Source: Curtobacterium sp. MCBA15_001
GTDB taxonomy: Bacteria; Actinomycetota; Actinomycetes; Actinomycetales; Microbacteriaceae
Assembly (NCBI RefSeq): GCF_001864835.1
Contig: NZ_MJGI01000006.1
Coordinates: 132,989 to 196,988 of the forward strand
Length of the DNA stretch: 64,000 bases
Direction: 5' to 3'
The notes under the pieces were generated by a model, which saw nothing but the letters and a program-made list of their open reading frames with translations, was not told the origin of the DNA and did not search any database. The stretch's first letter is position 1. Each line of letters opens with the position of its first letter. The position numbers and the translations under genes are program-made. Below are positions 39,304 to 47,493 of this stretch, one piece after another.

Positions 39304-40269
39304 TCAGGCGGGACCGGTGGCGCTGCCGGGGTTGCCGCTGGCGACGATCGCGCCGTTGACGCCCTCGGGGAAGAAGCCGCCCTTGTCGATCTGGTTCGGC
39401 GTCAGGAACACCACGTTGAGCACGCGCTCGGCGGTGCGGCCGTACGCGAGGGAGTTCGCGTCGGTCGGGACGAAGTTCACGGCGCCGGTCGAGGTCGTGA
39501 TGCCCTGGTCGTCGTCGGTCGGGCCGTCCAGCGAGTCGCGGGCGTCGGAGATCTTGTTCGCCGGCACCTGCAGGCCCTTGTCGTACAGCTTCGAGCGGAT
39601 GATGCCCGCGTGGTACGCCTCGACGGCCAGGATGCCCGCCGCCGCGCTGAGGTACGTCTTGTTGTAGATGAGCGGAGCAGCGCCCTTGTAGGCGGTGACC
39701 CCGACGTCCTCGAAGACGTAGGCACCGAGCAGGAAGTTCTCCTCGCTCGCGAACGGGTCGAACGTGCCCGTCGGGCCGACGAGCCCGGCGGCGCGGGCGG
39801 CCGCGTTGAACGCGTTCGTGAAGTCGATCTTCGGACGGGACACGACCGCGCCGCCGAGTGCGGACCGGAGGAACGCGACGTGCGCCCGCTCGTCGTTCGC
39901 GATCTCGGTGGCGATGCCACGCACCGTTGCGGTCTTGAACGGCACCTTGCTGCCGCCGACGACCGGCCCCTGCGGGTCGATGCCGGTGATCATGCTGTCG
40001 GTCAGGCCCGTGCCGAAGACCGCACGGAGGTAGAACTCCGCCTCGAGGTACTCCAGGTTGAGCGCGAAGTTGAGGATGGCGGCGTCCGAGACGGCGCCGT
40101 CCTCGGCGGGGGAGGCGGAGGCCCGGTCGGCGGTGACCACCGACGAGCCCAGCGCGGCGATGCCGGCTGAGGCGCCGGCGACACCGGCGGCTGCGAAGAA
40201 GCGGCGTCGGTCGAGCGCGTTCTCAGCGCTGCGGTCGACGGCATGACGGATGAAGGCGTTGTCGAACAT
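39304..40269 (-). CDS. Exported ferritin-like domain protein (Tat signal)
   Basis: A 321-residue protein. The N-terminus has a twin-arginine signal, [23 protein letters not shown] (Arg pair at about 21-23), followed by a polar cleavage region. The ferritin-like four-helix domain shows metal-ligand-like spacing in [18 protein letters not shown] and [16 protein letters not shown], and [12 protein letters not shown]. It resembles the Ferritin_2/desiccation-related PCC13-62 group. It may store or oxidise metal at the cell surface; substrate unknown. A Shine-Dalgarno GAGGAC lies upstream of the ATG. Confidence 0.88.
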   Translation of the reverse strand: MFDNAFIRHAVDRSAENALDRRRFFAAAGVAGASAGIAALGSSVVTADRASASPAEDGAVSDAAILNFALNLEYLEAEFYLRAVFGTGLTDSMITGIDPQGPVVGGSKVPFKTATVRGIATEIANDERAHVAFLRSALGGAVVSRPKIDFTNAFNAAARAAGLVGPTGTFDPFASEENFLLGAYVFEDVGVTAYKGAAPLIYNKTYLSAAAGILAVEAYHAGIIRSKLYDKGLQVPANKISDARDSLDGPTDDDQGITTSTGAVNFVPTDANSLAYGRTAERVLNVVFLTPNQIDKGGFFPEGVNGAIVASGNPGSATGPA

Positions 40270-40457
40270 CGATGTCCTCGAGACGTGCTGGCTGCACGGG
40301 GCCCGGTCGACACAGCAGGGAACCAGGCCGGTCGGGTCACGGTCGGCGGGTTGGTCGGCCGTGCGCTGAAGCTACCCCCGGACGAGGGTCGCCGCGAGGG
40401 GCAGCGCGTGGAACGGATGGTGACCGTTCGGGGTCCGTCCGTCGGACCGGGGTCGCG

Positions 40458-41108
40458 TCAGCCGGCGAGGACGCGGTCCGCGACGCGCTGCAGTGCGGCG
40501 GTCGCGGCGATCGCGTCGCCGGCGTAGGCGCCGGACATCGCGCCGTCGCGGGCCAGCATGAGCTCGTCGGCGCCGTCGCCCGCCATCGGGTGACCGGCCT
40601 CCTGCAGCAGGTCGCCGAGCCGCTCCGTGTACCAGTCGCGGTGCATCGCCACGACCTGGCGCACCGGGTCACGGCTGTCGTGGTACTCGGCGGCGGCGTT
40701 GAGGAACGCGCAGCCGCGGAACGCCGGGTCGTTGACGTCGGCGACCAGCGAGGCGACCCAGGCGCGGACCGCTGCCTGCGGGTCGGCGGCACCGCCTACG
40801 ACCTGCTCGAAGCGCTGCTGGACGCGCTCGTGCTGCGCGTTCACGTACGCCAGGATCAGGTTGTCCTTGGACCCGTAGTGCTTGTAGAACGTCGCCTTCG
40901 TGACGCTCGCCTCGGAGATGAGGCGGTCGACGCCGACGCCGTGGATGCCCTCGTCGTAGAACAGGCGCGAGGCGGTCTCGAGGATCCGGACCTTCGCGCC
41001 GCCGGAGCGGGGAGCCGGGGGGAGGCTCGACCCGTCCGACGGCACGGAGGCCGGACCGCTCGGTCCGAGGAGACGCTGGACGGCCGGTTGGGGGGAATCG
41101 ACCGTCAC
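40458..41108 (-). CDS. TetR family transcriptional regulator
   Basis: A 216-residue regulator. An HTH of TetR type spans about 42-85 (KVRILETASRLFYDEGIHGVGVDRLISEASVTKATFYKHYGSKDNLILAYV). A C-terminal ligand domain follows, containing GCAFLNAAAEYHDSRDPVR, typical of the YxaF/LmrA group. About 35 Pro/Ser-rich residues precede the HTH. GTG 41108 follows GAGGAG at good spacing. A near-perfect palindrome lies 135 bp upstream at 41243-41268 and may be its operator, shared with the divergent M16 gene region. Confidence 0.88.
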   Translation of the reverse strand: MTVDSPQPAVQRLLGPSGPASVPSDGSSLPPAPRSGGAKVRILETASRLFYDEGIHGVGVDRLISEASVTKATFYKHYGSKDNLILAYVNAQHERVQQRFEQVVGGAADPQAAVRAWVASLVADVNDPAFRGCAFLNAAAEYHDSRDPVRQVVAMHRDWYTERLGDLLQEAGHPMAGDGADELMLARDGAMSGAYAGDAIAATAALQRVADRVLAG

Positions 41109-41242
41109 AGCGTTGCTCTCCTCGGGTTCATCGGCTCCGCGGACGAGTGGGGGGACTCGTGCCGCCGAGGACTGATGTCCCGAGCCACCGGATCGGTATC
41201 TAGGGGGGCTGCCGATCCGGTGAGACGACTGTAGCACAAGGA

Positions 41243-41268
41243 GGACAGACAGACGAGTCGGTCTGTCC
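41243..41268. promoter_or_regulatory. Candidate TetR operator palindrome
   Basis: The inverted repeat reads GACAGAC-A-GAC-GA-GTC-G-GTCTGTC. GACAGAC/GTCTGTC words are common in TetR-family operators. It lies between the TetR gene and the divergent M16 gene. Confidence 0.55.
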
Positions 41269-41353
41269 GTTGTTTCTGTACCCCACTTCGAGGCACAGCG
41301 GGACACCCGCCGTGCAGGCGGACCAAACTGGATGAGGGGCTCCGGAACATCAG

Positions 41354-41359
41354 TAGGCT
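41354..41359 (+). promoter_or_regulatory. -10 element of M16 peptidase gene (leaderless)
   Basis: TAGGCT ends 8 nt before ATG 41368. No Shine-Dalgarno is visible. Confidence 0.5.
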
Positions 41360-41367
41360 CGACCGCG

Positions 41368-42705
41368 ATGAACCACCCAGTGCCGTTGCCCCTCGAGGCC
41401 CCGGACACGTCGTTCCTGACGTCCGGGGGATCCTTCGTCCGCCGAACCGTCCTCCCCTCGGGCGTGCGCGTGCTGACCGAGGCGGTTCCGGCATCCCACT
41501 CGACGAGCATCGGGTACTGGGTCGGGGTCGGTTCCCGCGACGAACGCGCCGGCCAGTTCGGTTCCACGCACTTCCTCGAGCACCTGCTGTTCAAGGGCAC
41601 GACCTCCCGGAGCGCACTCGACATCGCCGTCGCGTTCGACTCGGTCGGCGGCGAGCACAACGCCGCGACCGCCAAGGAGTACACGTGCTACTACGCCCGT
41701 GTCCGCGACGCCGACGTGCCGATGGCCGTCCGGGTGATCGGGGACATGGTGACGAACTCCGTGCTCGAGCCGGCGGCCTTCGACATCGAACGCGGGGTCA
41801 TCCTCGAAGAGCTCGCGATGGCCGCCGACGACCCGGCGGACCTGGCCGGCGAGGCGTTCTTCGCCTCGGCCTTCGACGGTCACGCGCTCGGACGGCCGAT
41901 CGGCGGCACCCCCGAGAGCATCCGCGCCGTGCAGCGTGACGAGGTGATGGCGCACTACGCCGAGCACTACGCCCCGAACGGCCTGGTCATCACCGCCGCC
42001 GGCGCCGTCGACCACGACGTCTTCTGCGCGCTCGTCGAAGAGGTCTTCAGCACCGCTGGCAAGGACCGGCCCGTCGCCCGCCGGACGGCCGAACCCGTCG
42101 CCGACCGGGCCGAGGAACGCCTGACGGTCGTGCACCGGCCCACCGAGCAGGTCAGCATGCTGCGGGGATCGCAGGGCCTGGACCTGCGCGACGACCGCCG
42201 TCCGGTGCTCAGTGTGCTCAACGCCGTCCTGGGCGGCGGGATGAGCTCCCGGCTGTTCCAAGAGGTCCGCGAGCGCCGGGGCCTGGCCTACGCGGTGTCC
42301 TCGTTCGCCCCGGCGTACCTGGACAACGGGGCGTTCGGCGTCTACGCCGGGTGCGCCCCCGACAACGTCGCCGGGGTGATCGACATCATCGACGACGAGT
42401 TCCGCAAGATGGTCGACGACGGCATCACCGAGGACGAACTCCGGCGTGCGAAGGGGCAGATCGAGGGTGCCGTGACGCTCTCGCTCGAGGACGCCGACGC
42501 CCGGATGACCCGACTGGGGCGGGCCGAGCTCGGCACCGGCGAGTTCACCGACCTCGACACCGCTCTCGAGCGGGTCGACCAGGTGACGACGGCCGACGTG
42601 CTCGACCTCGCGCGGGACCTGCTGACGCGCCCCACCATCACCGCCGTCGTCGGCGACGTCGAGCGTGCCGCGCTCGAGGCCGCGATCGGCACGGCTGGTC
42701 GGTGA
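41368..42705 (+). CDS. M16 family (pitrilysin/insulinase-type) zinc peptidase
   Basis: A 445-residue protein with the inverted zinc motif HFLEH (His68, Glu71, His72) in FGSTHFLEHLLFKGT, a distal glutamate around ERGVILEELAMAADDP, and the C-terminal half with GGGMSSRLFQEVRERRGLAYAVSSF. Single-domain M16B enzymes of this length form dimers. In actinobacteria the gene typically follows pnp, but here about 2.8 kb of other genes intervenes. It overlaps the next gene by GTGA. Confidence 0.92.
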   Translation: MNHPVPLPLEAPDTSFLTSGGSFVRRTVLPSGVRVLTEAVPASHSTSIGYWVGVGSRDERAGQFGSTHFLEHLLFKGTTSRSALDIAVAFDSVGGEHNAATAKEYTCYYARVRDADVPMAVRVIGDMVTNSVLEPAAFDIERGVILEELAMAADDPADLAGEAFFASAFDGHALGRPIGGTPESIRAVQRDEVMAHYAEHYAPNGLVITAAGAVDHDVFCALVEEVFSTAGKDRPVARRTAEPVADRAEERLTVVHRPTEQVSMLRGSQGLDLRDDRRPVLSVLNAVLGGGMSSRLFQEVRERRGLAYAVSSFAPAYLDNGAFGVYAGCAPDNVAGVIDIIDDEFRKMVDDGITEDELRRAKGQIEGAVTLSLEDADARMTRLGRAELGTGEFTDLDTALERVDQVTTADVLDLARDLLTRPTITAVVGDVERAALEAAIGTAGR

Positions 42706-43313
42706 AGGACGTGTCCCACTACCTCTACCTCGTGCGCCACGGCGAGCACCAGGACGCCGAGCACGGCCTCCGTGACGGCAAGCTCTCGGAGCGCGGGAAG
42801 CGGCAGTCGATGCTCATCGCCGACCGGCTGGGCGGCGTGCCGTTCGACGGTGTCTGGCACTCGCCGCTCGAGGCCCCGTCCGAGACCGCGTCGTTCCTGG
42901 CGCAGCGGCTGCCGTCGATCCAGCCGGAGCCCTCGACGCTGCTGTTCGACTGCATCCCGTCGGGGCCGACGCCGGACATGCCCTCGGCCTACAAAGCCTT
43001 CTACGGCGGGATCACCGAAGAGGAGATCATCGCCGGGCAGGCGCAGATGGGCGACGCGGTGGCCGAGTGGTTCACCCCGTCGATCCAGGACCGCCACGAC
43101 CTGATCATCACGCACAACGCCGTGATCGGCTGGTTCGTGCGCGAGGTCTTCCAGGCCCCGGAGTGGCGCTGGATGGGCACGAACGTGGCGCACACCGCGC
43201 TGACGGTGATCCGGATCCGGTCCGCCAAGCCAGCCGAGCTCGTCACGCTCAACGACACCGCGCACCTGCCGGTCGAGTTGCGGACCGGCCTGCCGGTCGA
43301 GCAGCCGCTCTAG
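42702..43313 (+). CDS. Histidine phosphatase superfamily protein
   Basis: A 203-residue protein with the RHG motif YLVRHGEHQDAEHG near the N-terminus (phospho-accepting histidine) and the second histidine in HDLIITHNAVIGWFVRE. LSERGKRQSMLIADRLG is the usual phosphoglycerate mutase-like helix. Substrate unknown. It starts with GTG overlapping the M16 stop codon, so the two are translationally coupled. GTG 42711 is a possible alternative. Confidence 0.85.
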   Translation: MKDVSHYLYLVRHGEHQDAEHGLRDGKLSERGKRQSMLIADRLGGVPFDGVWHSPLEAPSETASFLAQRLPSIQPEPSTLLFDCIPSGPTPDMPSAYKAFYGGITEEEIIAGQAQMGDAVAEWFTPSIQDRHDLIITHNAVIGWFVREVFQAPEWRWMGTNVAHTALTVIRIRSAKPAELVTLNDTAHLPVELRTGLPVEQPL

Positions 43314-43371
43314 TCGCGACCGACTTCCGGACGGGAGGCGCGGGGCGGGGCCGCCACGATCCTCCAGGCCG

Positions 43372-43881
43372 TCACTCGGTCGCGTCGGGCGTCACCGCCT
43401 TGCGGTACCAGGCGGTCGCGTTGGGGTTGTCGTTGAACGGTGCGATCCGCGCGTAGCCGCGGCTGCGGTACATGGCGCCCGCCGCGACGAGTGAGTCGTT
43501 CGTGTCGAGGACGATCGCCGTCGCGCCGAGCCGGGCGCCCGCGCGCTCGAGCTCGTCCATGAGTGCCGTCGCGACCCCGCGTCCCCGGCCCTGGGGCGTG
43601 ACGAACACGTGCTTCACCTCGAAGCGCACCTCGTCGCCGTCGTCGGCGATCCGACGGAGCCCGCCGCACCCGACCGGCACGTCGTCCTCGTCGTACGCCA
43701 GGGCGAACACGCCCCGCGGTGGGGTGAACTCGACGGCAGGGGTGCGCTTGCGGGCGTAGCTGCCCTGCGCGCTCGGGAAGGTCGCCTCGCGCTCGTCGAG
43801 GTAGGCGTCGAGCAGCGCGTCGACCTCGGGCAGGTCGGCCGGCACGGTGCGCACGGTGACCGGGATGCGATCGGGGGCCAT
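43372..43881 (-). CDS. GNAT family N-acetyltransferase
   Basis: A 169-residue single-domain acetyltransferase. Motif A is HVFVTPQGRGRGVATALMDELE (acetyl-CoA pyrophosphate loop QGRGRG). VLDTNDSLVAAGAMYRSRGYARI is the C-terminal motif. The substrate is unknown. ATG 43881 lies 6 nt after the minus-strand TAGGAT of the shared palindromic promoter with dapB. Confidence 0.88.
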   Translation of the reverse strand: MAPDRIPVTVRTVPADLPEVDALLDAYLDEREATFPSAQGSYARKRTPAVEFTPPRGVFALAYDEDDVPVGCGGLRRIADDGDEVRFEVKHVFVTPQGRGRGVATALMDELERAGARLGATAIVLDTNDSLVAAGAMYRSRGYARIAPFNDNPNATAWYRKAVTPDATE

Positions 43882-43887
43882 GCGTCG

Positions 43888-43897
43888 ATCCTAGGAT
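43888..43897. promoter_or_regulatory. Symmetric bidirectional -10 element (GNAT / dapB)
   Basis: The perfect palindrome ATCCTAGGAT contains TAGGAT on both strands, the two hexamers overlapping by 2 bp. It is 6 nt from the GNAT ATG on one side and 7 nt from ATG 43905 of dapB on the other, so both transcripts should be leaderless. Confidence 0.6.
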
Positions 43898-43904
43898 GGA
43901 GGCC

Positions 43905-44651
43905 ATGGTCACTCCCGTCGCCGTCGTCGGCGCCACCGGTCGTCTCGGGGGCCTCGTGGCCTCCGTCGTCCAGGACACGCCCGGGTTCGAACTCGTCGCG
44001 CGCCTGTCCTCGAAGGACGGCGCGCACCGACCGGACCCGTCGGTGTTCCAGGGCGCGGCGGTCGTCGTCGACGTGACCGTCCCGGCGCTCAGTCCGGACA
44101 TCGTGGCGAACGCCCTGGCCAGCGGCGCGAACGTGCTCGTCGGTACGTCCGGCTGGTCCGCGGCGCGGCTGGCGTCGCTCCGGACGTCGCTGGCCGACCG
44201 ACCAGAGCAGGGCGCGCTCGTCGTGCCGAACTTCTCGATCGGGTCGGTCATCGGGACCCACCTGGCGACCATCGCCGCGCCGTGGTTCCCGTCGATCGAG
44301 ATCATCGAGACCCACCACGCGGGCAAGATCGACTCGCCCTCGGGTACCGCCGTGCGCACCGCCGAACTCGTCTCCGAGGCCCGCCGTGACGTCGGCCCGG
44401 TGGACGCGCCGCACGTCGACCAGCGCGCCCGCGGGCAGCAGGTCGCCAGCGTGCCGATCCACTCGTTGCGGCTGCCCGGCGTCAAGGCCGTGCAGGACGT
44501 CGTGCTGAGCGGCCCGGGCGAGACGCTGACGATCCGGCACGACACCACCGACGACGCTGCCTACGCCCCGGGGATCCGCGCCGCGCTCGGCGCGATCGGT
44601 GACCTGCGGGGCCTGTCGGTCGGGCTCGGCACCGTGCTCGGGATCGGCTGA
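43905..44651 (+). CDS. dapB: 4-hydroxy-tetrahydrodipicolinate reductase
   Basis: A 248-residue enzyme of the diaminopimelate/lysine pathway. The N-terminal Rossmann motif is VAVVGATGRLGGLVA. NFSIGSVIG and the catalytic region EIIETHHAGKIDSPSGTA (about 130-145) are diagnostic. It uses NAD(P)H to reduce the DapA product. ATG 43905 fits the leaderless spacing from TAGGAT; ATG 43896 overlaps the -10 and is less likely. dapA and dapF are elsewhere in the same window. Confidence 0.95.
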   Translation: MVTPVAVVGATGRLGGLVASVVQDTPGFELVARLSSKDGAHRPDPSVFQGAAVVVDVTVPALSPDIVANALASGANVLVGTSGWSAARLASLRTSLADRPEQGALVVPNFSIGSVIGTHLATIAAPWFPSIEIIETHHAGKIDSPSGTAVRTAELVSEARRDVGPVDAPHVDQRARGQQVASVPIHSLRLPGVKAVQDVVLSGPGETLTIRHDTTDDAAYAPGIRAALGAIGDLRGLSVGLGTVLGIG

Positions 44652-44652
44652 C

Positions 44653-45096
44653 GTGGGCGTCCGCTCGCCGTTCTGGGGTGCTGCCCTGATGGCGGTGCTG
44701 CTGCTCGTCTACATCGTGCTCATCGGCGCGCGGGCCGTGGCGTTCATCGCGACCGGCCTCGCCATCGGGATCGCGATCGGCGTCGCCCTGTTCGTCATCG
44801 CCGCGATCGGGGCCCTGCTGCTCGTGCTCGAGTTCCGCTTCGGGCTCCGGATCACGCGGCTCGGGGCCCGGCTCGAGCGCGAGGGTGGAACGCCGGACGA
44901 CGTCGTGGACGTCCGTCCCTCGGGCCGTCCCACGCGCGCCGCGGCCGACGAGCTCTTCCCGCGCTACCGGGCAGCGGTCGAGGCCGCCCCGGAGGACTGG
45001 CGCGCCTGGTACCGCCTCGGGGTGGTCTACGACGCCGCCGGCGACCGGAAGCGTGCGCGGGCCGCGATGCGGACGGCCCTCACGCACGCTCGGTAG
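44653..45096 (+). CDS. Membrane protein with C-terminal TPR-like repeat
   Basis: A 147-residue protein: two close hydrophobic segments at about 6-28 and 32-58 (AVAFIATGLAIGIAIGVALFVIAAIGALLL), then a cytoplasmic part ending RYRAAVEAAPEDWRAWYRLGVVYDAAGDRKRARAAMRTAL, one to two tetratricopeptide-like helices pairs. It begins 1 nt after the dapB stop, so it is in the dapB operon. No function is known; a scaffold role is inference. Confidence 0.8.
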   Translation: MGVRSPFWGAALMAVLLLVYIVLIGARAVAFIATGLAIGIAIGVALFVIAAIGALLLVLEFRFGLRITRLGARLEREGGTPDDVVDVRPSGRPTRAAADELFPRYRAAVEAAPEDWRAWYRLGVVYDAAGDRKRARAAMRTALTHAR

Positions 45097-45110
45097 CGCG
45101 GCAGCGCTGC

Positions 45111-46022
45111 TCAGAAGACGGCGTCGACCGCGTCCTCGGCCCGGGTGTACCGGAAGGTGTAGCCGGACTCGAGCAGCTTCGTCGGCACCATCTGCTGGCT
45201 GGAGAGCAGCATCTCGTCCGCGGCGTCGCGCAGCACCGTACGGAGCGCGAAGGCCGGCAGCCGGAACAGGTAGGGCCGGTGCAGGTCCTCGGCGACGCGG
45301 CGGGTGATGCGGTCGGCCACGATCGGTTCGGGTCCGGCCAGGTTCACCGGGCCACGGACCTCGGACGCCGACGGCGCGGTCGCCAGGTGCACGATCGCAC
45401 CGACCTCGTCCTCGAGCGCGATCCACGGCCAGAACGCCCCGCCGGTGCCGAGTCGGCTCCCCAGCCCGAAGCGGGTGAGCGGGACGAGCGGTGCCAGGGC
45501 CCCGCCGCCCTCGCCGATCACGATGCCGGTGCGCAGTGTCACCACGCGGACGCCCTCGGGCGCAGCCTCGGCGGCGGCCTCCCACGCCCGGCACACGTCG
45601 GCGAGGAACCCTGAGCCAGGTGCGGCGTCGTCCTGCAGCACGTCCGAGGGGCGGTCGCCGTAGATGCCGGATGCCGACCCGGACAGGAACAGCCGCGGCG
45701 GGGTGGCCGCGTGGCGCATCGCCTCGACCAGGGTGCCGGTCGCGTCGACCCGCGAGGACCGGATCTCCTGCTTGTAGGTCTCGGTCCAGGGCAGCTTCCC
45801 GATGCTCGCCCCGGCCAGGTTGACGACGACGTCCGCACCGTCGAGCACGGCCGGGTCGAGGGGGCGTTGGCCGGGGGCCCACCGGAACTCGGTGGGGGAG
45901 TGCGGCTCGCGTCGCACCAGGGTCGACACGTGGTGTCCGGCGTCGCGCAGGGCACGCACCAGGGGGGTCCCGATGAAGCCGGAGGCTCCGGCGACCAGGA
46001 TCGAGAGCGGCTGTTCCGTCAT
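45111..46022 (-). CDS. TIGR01777 family NAD(P)-dependent epimerase-like oxidoreductase
   Basis: A 303-residue extended short-chain dehydrogenase. The N-terminal cofactor motif [18 protein letters not shown] is followed by [12 protein letters not shown] and the family-typical [25 protein letters not shown] and VNLAGPEPI. The C-terminal segment ([27 protein letters not shown]) is the DUF1731 tail that marks this family. Function unknown. ATG 46022 lies 7 nt after TAGCGT (46035-46030 on this strand), close to the divergent thyA promoter. Confidence 0.9.
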   Translation of the reverse strand: MTEQPLSILVAGASGFIGTPLVRALRDAGHHVSTLVRREPHSPTEFRWAPGQRPLDPAVLDGADVVVNLAGASIGKLPWTETYKQEIRSSRVDATGTLVEAMRHAATPPRLFLSGSASGIYGDRPSDVLQDDAAPGSGFLADVCRAWEAAAEAAPEGVRVVTLRTGIVIGEGGGALAPLVPLTRFGLGSRLGTGGAFWPWIALEDEVGAIVHLATAPSASEVRGPVNLAGPEPIVADRITRRVAEDLHRPYLFRLPAFALRTVLRDAADEMLLSSQQMVPTKLLESGYTFRYTRAEDAVDAVF

Positions 46023-46029
46023 GCACGCC

Positions 46030-46052
46030 ACGCTACTCATCCGACGTAGGCT
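46030..46052. promoter_or_regulatory. Back-to-back leaderless promoters (TIGR01777 gene / thyA)
   Basis: TAGCGT on the minus strand (46035-46030) and TAGGCT on the plus strand (46047-46052) lie 11 bp apart, each 7 nt from its own start codon. The whole divergent intergenic gap is 37 bp. Confidence 0.5.
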
Positions 46053-46059
46053 TTCCGGT

Positions 46060-46857
46060 GTGACTGCCACTCCCTACGAAGACCTGCTGCGCCGCGTGCT
46101 CGAGGAGGGATCGCCGAAGGGGGACCGCACCGGGACCGGCACCCGCAGCCTGTTCGGGGCGCAGCTCCGGTACGACCTGTCGCAGGGGTTCCCGCTCGTC
46201 ACGACCAAGCGCGTGCACTTCAAGTCGATCGCGTACGAGCTGCTGTGGTTCCTGCGCGGCGACGGCAACGCCACCTGGCTGCAGGAGCACGGCGTCCGGA
46301 TCTGGAACGAGTGGGCGGACGAGAACGGCGACCTCGGCCCGGTCTACGGCGTGCAGTGGCGCTCGTGGCCGACCCCGTCCGGCGAGCACGTCGACCAGAT
46401 CGCCCAGGTGATCGAGCAGATCCGCACGAACCCGGACTCCCGACGACTCATCGTCTCGGCGTGGAACGTCGCGGACATCCCGGACATGGCGCTCGCACCG
46501 TGCCACGCGTTCTTCCAGTTCCACGTCAACGACGGCAAGCTCTCGTGCCAGCTGTACCAGCGGAGCGCGGACATGTTCCTCGGGGTGCCGTTCAACATCG
46601 CCTCGTACGCGCTCCTGACGCACATGATCGCCGCGCAGACCGGGCTGCAGGTCGGCGACTTCGTCTGGACCGGCGGCGACTGCCACGTGTACGACAACCA
46701 CGTCGAGCAGGTCCAGGAGCAGCTGTCCCGCACGGCGTACCCGCTGCCGACGCTCGAGCTCGCCCCCCGCGACTCGATCGACGACTACCAGTACGAGGAC
46801 TTCACCGTCGTCGGCTACGAGCACCACCCGGCGATCTCGGGCGCGGTCGCGGTCTGA
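46060..46857 (+). CDS. thyA: Thymidylate synthase
   Basis: A 265-residue enzyme, the E. coli ThyA length. [13 protein letters not shown], the catalytic cysteine Cys148 in [31 protein letters not shown] and the C-terminal [18 protein letters not shown] are all diagnostic. It converts dUMP to dTMP with methylenetetrahydrofolate, and the next gene regenerates tetrahydrofolate. GTG 46060 is set by the leaderless TAGGCT spacing. The stop overlaps the folA start by TGATG. Confidence 0.97.
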   Translation: MTATPYEDLLRRVLEEGSPKGDRTGTGTRSLFGAQLRYDLSQGFPLVTTKRVHFKSIAYELLWFLRGDGNATWLQEHGVRIWNEWADENGDLGPVYGVQWRSWPTPSGEHVDQIAQVIEQIRTNPDSRRLIVSAWNVADIPDMALAPCHAFFQFHVNDGKLSCQLYQRSADMFLGVPFNIASYALLTHMIAAQTGLQVGDFVWTGGDCHVYDNHVEQVQEQLSRTAYPLPTLELAPRDSIDDYQYEDFTVVGYEHHPAISGAVAV

Positions 46858-47375
46858 TGTCGGATGACGCCTGGGTCGAACCCGTCGGGGGCGTCGGACT
46901 CGTCTGGGCGCGCTCGATCGGCGGGGTCATCGGCGCCGACGGCGGGATGCCCTGGCACGTCCCCGAGGACCTGGCGCACTTCAAGCAGGTCACCGGCGGT
47001 GCCACCGTCGTGATGGGCCGGCGCACCTGGGACTCGCTGCCCGAGCGGTTCCGCCCGCTGCCGGGTCGGCGCAACGTGGTGCTCACCCGCGACCCGTCCT
47101 GGTCGGCCGACGGGGCGGTCGTCCTGCACGACCTCGCCGCGGCACTCGACACCGACGAGCCCGTGTGGGTCATCGGCGGCGGGCAGGTCTACGCGTCGGC
47201 ACTGCCGTTCGCCGACCGGGTCTCCGAGACGGTCATCGACACGGACGTGCCGGGCGACACGGTCGCGCCGACGCTCGACGACGACGCGTGGACACTCGTC
47301 GACGAGGGCCCGTGGCAGGAGTCCCGCGTCGACGGTGTCCGCTACCGGTTCGTGGAGTGGCGCCGCGGCACGTGA
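46857..47375 (+). CDS. folA: Dihydrofolate reductase
   Basis: A 172-residue enzyme. VGLVWARSIGGVIGADGGMPWHVPEDLAHFK contains the WxxP and substrate Asp/Glu region (PWHVPED). VVMGRRTWDSLPERFRPLPGRRNVVLTRD and VWVIGGGQVYASALP form the NADPH and folate sites. It starts at a TGATG overlap with thyA, an arrangement that couples the two folate-cycle enzymes. The last codons lie inside a 20-bp tandem repeat. Confidence 0.95.
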   Translation: MSDDAWVEPVGGVGLVWARSIGGVIGADGGMPWHVPEDLAHFKQVTGGATVVMGRRTWDSLPERFRPLPGRRNVVLTRDPSWSADGAVVLHDLAAALDTDEPVWVIGGGQVYASALPFADRVSETVIDTDVPGDTVAPTLDDDAWTLVDEGPWQESRVDGVRYRFVEWRRGT

Positions 47376-47430
47376 CCGTGCGCCGCGGCACATGACCGTG
47401 CGCCGCGGCACGTGACCGTGCGCCGCGGCG
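47361..47430 (+). repeat. 20-bp tandem repeat across the 3' end of folA
   Basis: Three and a half units of CGCCGCGGCACGTGACCGTG (47361-47380, 47381-47400 with CAT for CGT, 47401-47420, partial to 47430). The first unit contains the folA stop codon; the rest are noncoding. Each unit carries the palindrome-like CACGTGACCGTG. Confidence 0.9.
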
Positions 47431-47480
47431 CCGGAACCCCCACCGTCCACGCGGACGGCGGCACCTCGGCGCATCCCCGG

Positions 47481-47486
47481 TACGCT
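47481..47486 (+). promoter_or_regulatory. -10 element of dapA (leaderless)
   Basis: TACGCT ends 7 nt before GTG 47494. Confidence 0.5.
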
Positions 47487-47493
47487 GGTGCCC

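Noticed and set aside
47361-47430. Possible CRISPR-like array
   Set aside because: Units are directly adjacent 20-mers without unique spacers and begin inside folA; a simple tandem repeat.
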